The notes below the pieces were generated by a model that was not told the origin of the DNA, made no database searches, and was given only the letters and a program-made list of their open reading frames with translations. This document shows, in pieces, positions 39,705-46,841 of a stretch of DNA of 46,841 nt (positions are counted from its first letter, which is position 1; every line of letters begins with the position of its first letter). The stretch is from Palsa-661 sp035535015. Its GTDB lineage: Bacteria > Actinomycetota > Acidimicrobiia > Acidimicrobiales > UBA8190. The translations under genes were made by a program, and so were the position numbers. The DNA is taken from the NCBI GenBank assembly GCA_035535015.1, contig DATLQU010000005.1, forward strand, positions 1 through 46,841, in the 5' to 3' direction.

Positions 39705-40682
39705 TCAGCGCGCAGCGCGGTAGCGGGCGAGCAGGCGCCGCGCCGCCTGGCGCCCCGAGGCCGCCAGCTCCGGTGGGTCGAGAACCTCGGCGTGCGGTCC
39801 GAGGCGCAGCAGCAGCCGGTCGAACCAGACCGTGCTGGCCACAGCCAGGGTGATGACCGTGCGTCCGTCGGGCAGCCGGTCGATGCCCAGATGGGGGAAG
39901 GCGTCGATCAGCCATCGCCCGGCGTCGTCGACAGCCACCCGGGCCACGGTGGCGTCGGGCCCGGGCACGAAAGCGGCTGCGCCGACATCGGCGGGGCGCT
40001 CGTCCCCGTCGGCGTCGGTCGGCTCACCGGCACCGGGGTGGTCCCGGCTGGTACCGGTGGGCCGGACCGACAGGACGCGGTCGACGCGAAAACGTCGCCG
40101 GTCGCCGGCCCGGTGGCAGTAGCCGTCGAGGTACCAGTGGCCATCGAGGGTGATGACGCTCAAAGGGTCGACCACCCGGACCGACTCCTCGTCGCTCGAC
40201 ACCGAGTAATAGCCCAACTCGACCTGGGCCCCCTCTTCCACCGCCCGGCGGAGCTCGGCCAGATAGGGAGGCTCCCCCAGATCGATACGGAGGCGGCCCC
40301 GGTCACCGAGAACGGTCTCGAGCTTCTCGAGACCCCGGGCCAGGGCACCGTCGGGGTCCGTGCCCGGCACCGACTCGATGGCCCGTGCCGCGGTCACCAG
40401 GGCGAAGCCCTCAGCGGCGGTGAGCCGCCGGGGACGGGCCAGCTCGGGACCGAGGTTGGCCACCACCTCCTCGTCGTCGACCATGATCTCCATCAGCTGG
40501 TCGGGGGTGTAGGGAGGCAGTCCGCAGCAGGCGGCCAGCTCGAGGTCGGCGATCAGTTCGTCGGGACCGAGACCGAACCGCTCGGCCAACTCGGACACGG
40601 GGGCCCGGCCCTGACGGGCCAACCAGGTGAGGACGGCCAACAGCCGGTGGAGCCGGTAGCCGGCGTCGGCGCGCGCCGGCAT
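39705..40682 (-). CDS. pafC: WYL domain transcriptional regulator PafC
   Basis: A 325-residue regulator of the PafC type: an N-terminal winged helix (RLHRLLAVLTWLARQGRAPV, residues about 10-29, plus LAERFGLGPDEL), then a WYL domain with VRVVDPLSVITLDGHWYLDG (about 165-184), YCHRAGDRRRFRVDRVLSV, and a C-terminal WCX extension. In mycobacteria PafB and PafC form a heterodimer that controls the SOS-independent DNA damage response. Its ATG overlaps the PafB stop by 1 nt (TGATG), so they are coupled. The proteasome genes that often sit next to this pair are not in the window. Confidence 0.88.
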   Translation of the reverse strand: MPARADAGYRLHRLLAVLTWLARQGRAPVSELAERFGLGPDELIADLELAACCGLPPYTPDQLMEIMVDDEEVVANLGPELARPRRLTAAEGFALVTAARAIESVPGTDPDGALARGLEKLETVLGDRGRLRIDLGEPPYLAELRRAVEEGAQVELGYYSVSSDEESVRVVDPLSVITLDGHWYLDGYCHRAGDRRRFRVDRVLSVRPTGTSRDHPGAGEPTDADGDERPADVGAAAFVPGPDATVARVAVDDAGRWLIDAFPHLGIDRLPDGRTVITLAVASTVWFDRLLLRLGPHAEVLDPPELAASGRQAARRLLARYRAAR

Positions 40683-41620
40683 CAGTCGCCCGCCGCGCCG
40701 GTGACCCCGGCGGCCGTGGCCTCGAGCCACGACACCATGTCCCGTCGCACGCTCTCGGGTCCGAGCACCTCGGCGTGCTCCCCCAGCTCGAGGACCCACG
40801 ACCGGAGCATGGCCACGTTGGTGACCTCGAGACGTACCACCACGGCCCCGTCGGAGCGACGGTCGTGCACGGTGGACTCACCCACTTCGGCCACCACCAG
40901 GGGCGCCAGACTGGCGTCGACCAGCACGTCGACGAGCACGACCTCCTCCTCACCCATACGCCAGGGCTCCTCCGGATGAGCGGCGGCGGGGTCGAAGGTA
41001 TCGGGCACCACGGCCGAGCCCGGCTCGGCGACGCTCGGCTCGCCTTCCATGCGGTCGACGCGAAAGGTACGCGACGCCTCCTTGTCGAGGTCGAACCCCA
41101 CCAGGTACCACCAACCGCCGCGGAACCGCAGCAACGCCGGGGCCACGTGACGGGGATCGCCGCGGTAACCGAAGGTGACGGCGGCCCGGTGACGCACGGC
41201 GTCGTAGAGGACGGGTAACGCCGGGAGCGCCGTCAGATCGGCGAAGGGCCGGACCCCGGCCGAGGCCGGCAGGCCCAGGCGCCACAGAGCATCACGGCCA
41301 CTAGGATCGCCGAGGTGGACGCCGGCCACGGCAAGGTTCAGCGCCGCCTGCTCGTCGGGCTCGAGTTCCAGGTCGGGCAAGTAGAAGTCCTCGGGCCGGA
41401 TGAGATAACCGACCTGTTCGGGACCGTCGATGGGCAGTGCACTCACCTCGATGCCGCCGTCGCGCAGCGTCCGCTTGTCGCGCTCGAAGGCCTGGCGACG
41501 CGCCTCGCCCTCGGCCGGGTACCCGGGGACCTCGGCGGCGATCTCGCGCAACGGCCGAGGTCGCTCGTCTCGCAACAGCACGAGCACCAGATCGGTCAGG
41601 CGCTCGAGCCGGTCCACCAT
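40682..41620 (-). CDS. pafB: WYL domain transcriptional regulator PafB
   Basis: A 312-residue regulator paired with PafC. An N-terminal winged helix (MVDRLERLTDLVLVLLRDER, with PLREIAAEVPGYP and RRQAFERDKRTLRD) precedes a WYL domain (VAPALLRFRGGWWYLVGFDL, then KEASRTFRVDRMEGEPSV) and a WCX domain. DNA damage sensing by the pair probably involves ligand or single-stranded DNA binding by the WYL domains. The ATG at 41620 has TACGCT 7 nt upstream and no ribosome binding site. It is divergent from the CtaG-like gene, 53 bp apart. Confidence 0.88.
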   Translation of the reverse strand: MVDRLERLTDLVLVLLRDERPRPLREIAAEVPGYPAEGEARRQAFERDKRTLRDGGIEVSALPIDGPEQVGYLIRPEDFYLPDLELEPDEQAALNLAVAGVHLGDPSGRDALWRLGLPASAGVRPFADLTALPALPVLYDAVRHRAAVTFGYRGDPRHVAPALLRFRGGWWYLVGFDLDKEASRTFRVDRMEGEPSVAEPGSAVVPDTFDPAAAHPEEPWRMGEEEVVLVDVLVDASLAPLVVAEVGESTVHDRRSDGAVVVRLEVTNVAMLRSWVLELGEHAEVLGPESVRRDMVSWLEATAAGVTGAAGD

Positions 41621-41627
41621 CGGCGCC

Positions 41628-41633
41628 AGCGTA
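41628..41633 (-). promoter_or_regulatory. Leaderless promoter -10 for pafB
   Basis: On the minus strand TACGCT (TANNNT) ends 7 nt before the ATG at 41620; no ribosome binding site is seen. Confidence 0.5.
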
Positions 41634-41673
41634 GGCGGCCCCGGTGCGGGCACCGGCGAGTGGAGGCGGGCCC

Positions 41674-42654
41674 GTGACCGGCCCCTACGCCTTTCATCTC
41701 CACGCCGCCGCCTGGCTCGGCGTCCTCGCCACCGGCCTCATCTACCTGGCCGCCGTCCGCCGGGTGGGTCAGACGCCACGGCCAGCAACGGCACCGACCC
41801 GCGGCCAGTGGTGGTACCTGGCCGGTGGTCTTCTGTCCCTGGCCGTGGCCCTCACCTGGCCCCTCGCCGATCTCGCCGCCCATTGGTCGCTCACCGCGCT
41901 TCTGCTCCAGCGACTCCTCTTGACCCTGGCCGCCGCCCCTCTCCTGCTGTTGGCCCTCCCGTCAGCGGTCATCGCCGCCGTCACCCGACCGGCGCCGCTC
42001 GACCGGGCCCTCGAAGTCATCACCCGGCCGGCCGTAGCCGTCGTGCTCTTCACCACCATCGCCGTCGGGACCCTTTTCACACCCGTGGTCGCCGCCCAGG
42101 CATCGTCTTCCGTGGTCCGCGGTGTCATCGATGTCGCCCTGCTCTTCGGCGGTGGGGTGCTCTGGGGTCCCGTCCTGCGTCACATCCCCGGTGCCAGCCG
42201 ACCGTCACCGGTGGGATTGGCGGCCTACCTCTTCGTCCAGTCCATCGTCCCCGGCTTCCCGTCGGTCATCTACGTCTTCGCCCGGCACCCGCTCTATCCC
42301 GCCTTCGCCCATGTCCACACGGCGATCGGTCTCTCGCCGGTGGCCGACCAACAGCTGGCCGGTGTGGTGGCCAAGGTGGCGACCCTGCCTGTTCTGTGGA
42401 GCGTCGCCTGGCTGGCGCTGGCGCGCGCGGCGCGCGACGACGCCCGGGGTTCCGATTCGGGGGTGCTCACCTGGGCCGAGGTCGAGAGGCAACTCGAGCG
42501 GGCCGAACGACGCGAAAGGCGCGCACCGAAATCGCGGCATCTCCCTCGGCTGCCCCTTCCCCCCCGTCTCGACGTCCCGCCGGTGACGGGCGAGCCCGGT
42601 CCGGCGTCCGAACCGCCCGGCTCGGATCTGCCGGGGGGCACGCCGGGTTCGTAG
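41674..42654 (+). CDS. CtaG-type cytochrome c oxidase assembly protein
   Basis: A 326-residue protein with about seven transmembrane helices. HLHAAAWLGVLATGLIYLAA (residues about 8-27), WPLADLAAHWSLTALLLQRL (about 63-82, with the conserved His and Trp), and YVFARHPLYPAFAHVHTAIG with VADQQLAGVVAK (about 207-240) are marks of the caa3_CtaG family. These proteins help insert copper into cytochrome c oxidase. The C-terminal 70 residues are hydrophilic and Pro-rich. GTG at 41674 has GGAGG 7 nt upstream. The TAG stop (42652-42654) lies inside the first unit of a 14-bp tandem repeat. Confidence 0.88.
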   Translation: MTGPYAFHLHAAAWLGVLATGLIYLAAVRRVGQTPRPATAPTRGQWWYLAGGLLSLAVALTWPLADLAAHWSLTALLLQRLLLTLAAAPLLLLALPSAVIAAVTRPAPLDRALEVITRPAVAVVLFTTIAVGTLFTPVVAAQASSSVVRGVIDVALLFGGGVLWGPVLRHIPGASRPSPVGLAAYLFVQSIVPGFPSVIYVFARHPLYPAFAHVHTAIGLSPVADQQLAGVVAKVATLPVLWSVAWLALARAARDDARGSDSGVLTWAEVERQLERAERRERRAPKSRHLPRLPLPPRLDVPPVTGEPGPASEPPGSDLPGGTPGS

Positions 42655-42712
42655 CGGCGGGTTCGTAGCCGCGGGTTCGTAGCCGCGGGTTCGCAGTCGC
42701 GGGTTCGCAGTC
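42643..42712. repeat. 14-bp tandem repeat over the CtaG-like gene stop
   Basis: Five units of about GCGGGTTCGTAGCC from 42643 to 42712, with two variants at the right end (TTCGCAGTC). The stop of the CtaG-like gene is in the first unit, and the array runs into the gap before the convergent lipoprotein gene. The TTCG/GGTTCG core resembles a tRNA T-loop but no tRNA can be folded. Confidence 0.85.
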
Positions 42713-42745
42713 GCACTGCGGCTGTCGGACCCATGCCTCCATGCG

Positions 42746-43192
42746 TCAGAAGGGGTGACCGAAGCGCAGCGGCTGCGTCTGGCGGATCACCGTCCCGACG
42801 AGCCGGTTCTGAGGTTTGGACACCAGCACGATGGCGTAGCGGCCGAAACCACCGGGCGGAGCATGGCCGAGAGGACGAGCCACCCGGTTGGCGGCGAACG
42901 TGCCACGGTAGGAGACGACGCAGACGTCGCCCACCGAGGGCCCGACGCGGGCCGCCAACTCGGCCTCGAGGTGCAGCTCGGTGCCCACCGTGGCGACCGT
43001 CAACAGGCGTACCCCGGCGAAAGACCCGTTGTCGTGCACGGCCTCGGAGGCGACGGCCAGGGCATCGAAGCACGAACTCGCACTCGTCCCCAAGCTCAGG
43101 TGCGCCGTCGTACATCCCGTCAACACGCCCAGCGCGGCGAACAGCCACGCCACCAGGGAGATCAAGACCGGCCTCCGCCGTGCCCCGGTCAC
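42746..43192 (-). CDS. Small lipoprotein, unknown function
   Basis: A 148-residue protein with a lipobox. The basic N-terminus and hydrophobic stretch (VLISLVAWLFAALGVLTGC) end at LTGC, Cys27 being the likely lipidated residue. The mature part is small: SSCFDALAVASEAVHDNGSF, VGPSVGDVCVVSYRGTF and FGRYAIVLVSKPQNRLVGTV. I recognise no domain. Its GTG overlaps the flippase-like gene stop (GTGA), so the two are coupled, and the ADH gene is coupled upstream. It is probably anchored outside the cytoplasmic membrane. Confidence 0.75.
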   Translation of the reverse strand: MTGARRRPVLISLVAWLFAALGVLTGCTTAHLSLGTSASSCFDALAVASEAVHDNGSFAGVRLLTVATVGTELHLEAELAARVGPSVGDVCVVSYRGTFAANRVARPLGHAPPGGFGRYAIVLVSKPQNRLVGTVIRQTQPLRFGHPF

Positions 43193-44256
43193 CACGAGAC
43201 CTCGGCCGTTCCGGAATTTCGCGACATCTCGGGCATCGGTTCCGTGCGGCGATCGGACAGGACGATGACCGCCCACGTCACCCAGCCGAGGGGCAGCTCG
43301 ATCCAGAAGCTCAGAATCCGGTAGAGAAGGACGGCGGCAACGGTCGATGTCTCCGCGCCACCGAAGGCCACCAAAGCCACGGTGAGACTCCCTTCCACGA
43401 CGCCGAGCCCTCCCGGCGTGATCGGCAGGTTGGCCGCCAACTGGCCGGCGCCGTAGGCGAGAAGGAGTCCCTTCCACGGGACACCGAGCCCGAGGGCCAC
43501 GAAGGACAGGGCCAGACATCCACAGTCGAGGATCCAGTTGGCCAGACCCCACCCGACGGCACTGACGATCCGGCGTCCGGTGAGGGTGACGGCGGTCAAC
43601 CGGACGACGATGCTGTCGATCCGGATGACCACATCGCCCTGCGGCCACCGCAGCCAGCGGCTGCTCAACTGGATGACGCCGGTCACCAGCCACACGGCCA
43701 CCCGACGCTGGACGAACAACACGCCGAGCACTACAGCGGCCACCAGAACGCCGGCGGTGACCCCGACGAGGTCGAGGTTCGCCCCTTCGGCCCCGGCGAT
43801 GGCCAGACCGGCGCCGGCCAGGAGGGCCAGGCTGACGGCGGCGGTGACGAACACGGCGCCCAAAGTCCACCCGGCCAGCGCCCGATCGGCTCCATAGCGG
43901 CCGTACTGACGGAAGGCGAAGACCGACGAGACGAGCGGGCCGGCCGGTATCGAATTGGCGATGGCGGTGGCGGCCAGGGTGACACCGATCAGGCGGCCGA
44001 GCGGCATGATCACGCCGCCCGCCCCGAGAAGCCGATTCTGGACGACGGCGAAGGCCACGAAGGAGCCGAGTTCCACCACGGCGGCACCGGCCAGCCACGG
44101 CCACCGGAGATGCGAGAGATAGTGTGAAGCTCCGGACAATTCGCCGCGCCGTCCGGCCACCACCCACAGCGCCAGCACGCCCAGGGCTACCCCACCGCCG
44201 AATTTGATCCACGGCCAGGCGCGCCAGAGCAGGCGGCGGCCGGGGGAGATCGTCAC
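43189..44256 (-). CDS. Lysylphosphatidylglycerol synthase TM-like (UPF0104) membrane protein
   Basis: A 355-residue integral membrane protein with about eight helices. GWTLGAVFVTAAVSLALLAG and the C-terminal GLLLAYGAGQLAANLPITPG, with GGLGVVEGSLTVALVAFG (about residues 270-300), carry the conserved PxTPGGLGxxE motif of the LPG_synthase_TM/flippase-like family. Relatives move or help synthesise lipids; no soluble aminoacyltransferase domain is present here. GTG at 44256 overlaps the ADH stop (GTGA). The lipoprotein gene follows with the same overlap. Confidence 0.85.
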   Translation of the reverse strand: MTISPGRRLLWRAWPWIKFGGGVALGVLALWVVAGRRGELSGASHYLSHLRWPWLAGAAVVELGSFVAFAVVQNRLLGAGGVIMPLGRLIGVTLAATAIANSIPAGPLVSSVFAFRQYGRYGADRALAGWTLGAVFVTAAVSLALLAGAGLAIAGAEGANLDLVGVTAGVLVAAVVLGVLFVQRRVAVWLVTGVIQLSSRWLRWPQGDVVIRIDSIVVRLTAVTLTGRRIVSAVGWGLANWILDCGCLALSFVALGLGVPWKGLLLAYGAGQLAANLPITPGGLGVVEGSLTVALVAFGGAETSTVAAVLLYRILSFWIELPLGWVTWAVIVLSDRRTEPMPEMSRNSGTAEVSW

Positions 44257-45308
44257 GTCGAAGACGGCTCCACCAAGATCTTCACCTGTTCGTCCGGGTG
44301 GCCGAGGGCGTCGAAGGCGCCGGGGACACCATCGAGGTCGACTGTCCCCGTCACCATGGGGGCCACGTCGACGTCGCCTTCGGCGATGGCCCGCAGGGCC
44401 CCGGCGAATTCGTCGGTCGAGTAGGCCAGCGCGAACTGAACGGACAATTCCTTGGCGATGGCGAAGAAGGGTATGACCTGGTCCGGCTCCATGCAGACGC
44501 CCACCACCGTGATGCGGGTACTCGGCGGCACGTCGTGGAAGAGCTCTTGGAGCATTCCGGGCACGCCCACGGCCTCGAAGGCCACGAGGGGTCGGCGGCC
44601 GTCGATTCGACGCCAGGCTTCGACCACCGGTTCGCTCCTGGGGTCGACAGCAACGCTCGCGCCCATGGTGAGGGCCAATGCCCGACGGGTGGGCGAAAAG
44701 TCGGCGGCGACGACGGTCTCCAGGCCGATCAGCCGCAGGCCGGCGATCACCGCCAAGCCCACGGGGCCGCAGCCGACCACGACGGCGGCGTCGGCCGCAG
44801 TGGCCCCCGATTTGGCCACGGCATGGAGGCCGACGGCCAGGGGCTCGGTCAACGCCGCCCGTCGGGCGTCGAGACCATTGGGAACCTCGAGCAGCAGAGG
44901 CGCGCTCAGCAGCATGGTCTCGGCATACCCCCCGGGGTAGTCGTTGTTGTACGCGAGCTGCCGGACCCGTCCGCCGGCCAGGAGAACGGGGACGGACACG
45001 ACGAGGGCACCGGCCGGCGGACCTACCGTGTCGGGGCCCATTTCGAGGATCTCGCCACAGAACTCGTGACCCATGATGATGTCGCGGGTCAGGTCGATCT
45101 GGGTGCTGACCAGACCTCCGAGTTCGCCCATGGACGGCAGCATCTCGTCGGTCATGGACGACATGGCGTCGGCGTGACGCAGGAAATGGAGATCGGAACC
45201 GCAGATACCACAGGCCACCGTCCGGACGAGGACCTGACCGAGCTCGGGGCGCGGATCGGCGACGTCGTCGACCACCAGCCGGTGTTCCCGCATGACACAG
45301 GCACGCAT
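44253..45308 (-). CDS. Zinc-binding alcohol dehydrogenase (MDR family)
   Basis: A 351-residue medium-chain dehydrogenase. The catalytic zinc ligands are in VACGICGSDLHFLRH (Cys about residue 35), GHEFCGEI (His/Glu about 80-81). The Rossmann motif is VVVGCGPVGLAVIAGL (about 174-189). The structural zinc cysteines of classical ADH are absent in the 95-115 loop (VPVLLAGGRVRQLAY), so it belongs to the zinc-light group. It oxidises an alcohol or polyol with NAD(P); substrate unknown. ATG at 45308 has AGGAGG upstream. It heads the three-gene ADH-flippase-lipoprotein operon and is divergent from the carboxyltransferase gene. Confidence 0.88.
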   Translation of the reverse strand: MRACVMREHRLVVDDVADPRPELGQVLVRTVACGICGSDLHFLRHADAMSSMTDEMLPSMGELGGLVSTQIDLTRDIIMGHEFCGEILEMGPDTVGPPAGALVVSVPVLLAGGRVRQLAYNNDYPGGYAETMLLSAPLLLEVPNGLDARRAALTEPLAVGLHAVAKSGATAADAAVVVGCGPVGLAVIAGLRLIGLETVVAADFSPTRRALALTMGASVAVDPRSEPVVEAWRRIDGRRPLVAFEAVGVPGMLQELFHDVPPSTRITVVGVCMEPDQVIPFFAIAKELSVQFALAYSTDEFAGALRAIAEGDVDVAPMVTGTVDLDGVPGAFDALGHPDEQVKILVEPSST

Positions 45309-45505
45309 AGTGGCGTCCTCCTTGCTCGCGACAGATCGTGGCACACCGACCACCCCCAACGGCGATTCCGGGCCGCCGTTGCCGTGCAGTGGTGTGACAC
45401 CGGAGCTCCGCGTGCCTACCATGGCGCCCAGTGCTCCGCTCCCCCGTCATCGGGACCAACGTCGGCCCTCGGCCGGCGGGCCCGGGGGACCGCCGTCGGC
45501 CCCGG

Positions 45506-46841
45506 GTGCCTTTCAAGGAATCCTCTGCCACTTTGACCGTCCCCATCCGGGCACACGTACCGGGGAGTGTCCGCAGTGGCGTCCGCCAGCTGGCGGGGCG
45601 AAACGTGGTGATCGCCGAGTCGATCTCCGATCATCACCGCGGGGCCCTGACCCGGATCGACGGAGCCACCATGGCCGCCGCCGCCCGTATGGCCCACGAC
45701 CTCCGGCTGCCCCTGGTCATCGTGGTGTCGTCCTCGGGATCCGACGTCGCCGAGGGGATCGGGGCACTCCACGGGTGGGGAGAGGCGGCCGCCGCCGTGG
45801 TGAGTTGTTCGGGTCGGGTACCGGTACTCGCCGCCGTGACCGGCCCGGCCATCTCGGGTCCGGCGTTGCTGCTCGGACTGGCCGACATCGCGGTGATGAC
45901 TCCTGACGCTTTCGCCTTTCTCTCCGGCCCCGACGCCGTGGCCGGATTCACCGGGGTCCGGGTCTCCCTGCACGACCTCGGGGGAGCCGCCGTGCACGCC
46001 ACCTCGAGCGGCCTCTGCGCGCTCATGGCGCCGGGCGAATCCGACGTTCTCGAGTTGATCGGGGCCGTTCTCGGCTACCTTCCCGATCACACCGACGCCG
46101 AACCGCCGACTCAGCTGACCGACGACCCACCCGACCGGTCGGTGCCGGAGCTCCGAGAGATGGTCCCGGCAGCGAGCACCGCCTCCTACGACGTCCGTGA
46201 CGTCGTCAGCGTTCTGGCCGACGACGGGGACATCCTCGAACTGCGCCCCATGTGGGCGCCGCAATTGGTGACCGCCCTCACCAGCGTGGGGGGGATGCCC
46301 ATCGGCGTCGTGGCCAATCAGCCCCGGTCTCTGGCCGGCACGCTCGACATCCCCGCCTCGCAGAAAGGGGCCCGCTTCGTCCGCTTCTGTGACGCCTTCA
46401 ACATTCCCATTCTCACGCTGGTGGACACCCCCGGCTTCCTGCCCGGCAAGGACCTCGAGTGGAGGGGCATGATCCGCCACGGGGCCGAGCTCGCTTTCGC
46501 CTATGCCGAGGCCACCGTGCCCCGGGTCTGCCTGGTGCTGCGCAAAGCCTTTGGCGGCGCCTACATCGTCATGGACTCGAAGGGCATCGGCAACGACATC
46601 TGCCTGGCCTGGCCCTCAGCCCAGATCGCCGTCATGGGCGAGCGGGGTGCCGTCCAGATCCTCCACCGCCACGCCGGCGAGGAGGAGCTGCGCCGACTGG
46701 AGACGACCTACGCCGAGGACTTCCTCACCCCGTGGGTGGCGGCGGAGCGCGGCTTCGTGGACGACGTTATCGATCCGGCCGACACCCGGGCCCAGGTGTT
46801 CCGGGCCTTCACCTTGTTGGGTACCCGGCGCGAACACCTGC
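45506..46841 (+). CDS. Acyl-CoA carboxylase carboxyltransferase, 3' end outside window
   Basis: A 445-codon frame that is open to the right edge, so the C-terminus is missing. From GTG at 45506 it reads an N-terminal carboxyltransferase half (GALTRIDGATMAAAARMAHD, VTGPAISGPALLLGLADIAV, FLSGPDAVAGFTGV) and a C-terminal half (PIGVVANQPRSLAGTLDIPA, CDAFNIPILTLVDTPGFLPG, RKAFGGAYIVMDSKG, WPSAQIAVMGERGAVQILHR). The second half holds the classic biotin-carboxyl acyl-CoA binding segments of AccD/PccB. It transfers a carboxyl group from biotin to acetyl- or propionyl-CoA. The N-terminal half is shorter than in typical PccB. Inner starts (GTG at 45605) are possible. Confidence 0.88.
   Translation, partial: MPFKESSATLTVPIRAHVPGSVRSGVRQLAGRNVVIAESISDHHRGALTRIDGATMAAAARMAHDLRLPLVIVVSSSGSDVAEGIGALHGWGEAAAAVVSCSGRVPVLAAVTGPAISGPALLLGLADIAVMTPDAFAFLSGPDAVAGFTGVRVSLHDLGGAAVHATSSGLCALMAPGESDVLELIGAVLGYLPDHTDAEPPTQLTDDPPDRSVPELREMVPAASTASYDVRDVVSVLADDGDILELRPMWAPQLVTALTSVGGMPIGVVANQPRSLAGTLDIPASQKGARFVRFCDAFNIPILTLVDTPGFLPGKDLEWRGMIRHGAELAFAYAEATVPRVCLVLRKAFGGAYIVMDSKGIGNDICLAWPSAQIAVMGERGAVQILHRHAGEEELRRLETTYAEDFLTPWVAAERGFVDDVIDPADTRAQVFRAFTLLGTRREHL

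Noticed and set aside
42657..42712. GGTTCG-like cores suggesting tRNA T-arms
   Set aside because: They are units of a 14-bp tandem array; no acceptor or anticodon arms can be formed.
43189..45546. One long frame suggesting a dehydrogenase-flippase fusion
   Set aside because: The upstream half is the wrong frame of the dehydrogenase gene. The flippase-like gene starts at its own GTG, overlapping the dehydrogenase stop.

Overview
The window is 46.8 kb of high-GC bacterial DNA with no rRNA, tRNA or insertion sequence that I can recognise. Gene content points to an actinobacterium, and my best guess is the class Acidimicrobiia: a PafB/PafC WYL pair, a BioB/BsaP pair, a CtaG-type oxidase assembly protein, an actinobacterial MpaB oxygenase, PRC-barrel and DUF6458 small proteins, many GTG starts, and several apparently leaderless genes. 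The class is an inference.

Layout. 0.3-3.6 kb: small envelope or stress proteins (DUF6458, two PRC-barrel proteins, a 40-residue membrane peptide, a frameshifted CsbD gene), then a methyltransferase. 3.7-10.6 kb: an APC permease, a YcaQ-type DNA glycosylase, a TetR/MFS efflux pair with a palindromic operator candidate, and a ChrA transporter. 10.7-17.1 kb: a mosaic of intact catabolic genes (acyl-CoA ligase, SDR, SRPBCC, metallo-hydrolase) and three broken genes. 17.3-20.3 kb: a signalling cluster of NarL-type regulator, histidine kinase and stand-alone receiver.

20.2-26.3 kb (minus strand) is the most interesting part. It is a five-gene operon behind a cobalamin riboswitch: a secreted squalene-cyclase-like alpha/alpha-barrel protein, a membrane-anchored DUF4430-like protein, and a complete ECF transporter (EcfT, fused EcfA-EcfA, S component). 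The two extracellular proteins correspond in fold to the alpha and beta domains of animal intrinsic factor and transcobalamin. I read the operon as a two-chain, transcobalamin-like vitamin B12 capture system feeding an ECF importer.

26.4-46.8 kb holds a CaCA exchanger, a G1 (eqolisin) peptidase, a GT-C-like membrane protein, an MpaB-like oxygenase, two GNAT proteins, an enoyl-CoA hydratase/P450/acyl-CoA dehydrogenase group, bioB-bsaP, an archaeal-type riboflavin synthase, a lone MobF relaxase domain, CutA, PafC-PafB, CtaG, a lipoprotein/flippase/dehydrogenase operon, and a carboxyltransferase that runs off the right edge.

Two window-wide patterns stand out. Six unrelated short tandem-repeat arrays (units of 10 to 20 bp) sit at gene starts, ends or boundaries between 24.8 and 42.8 kb. 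A TANNNT hexamer lies 6-8 nt before the start codon of at least six genes, which suggests leaderless transcription. Four broken genes lie in the left third; they could be true decay or assembly error.
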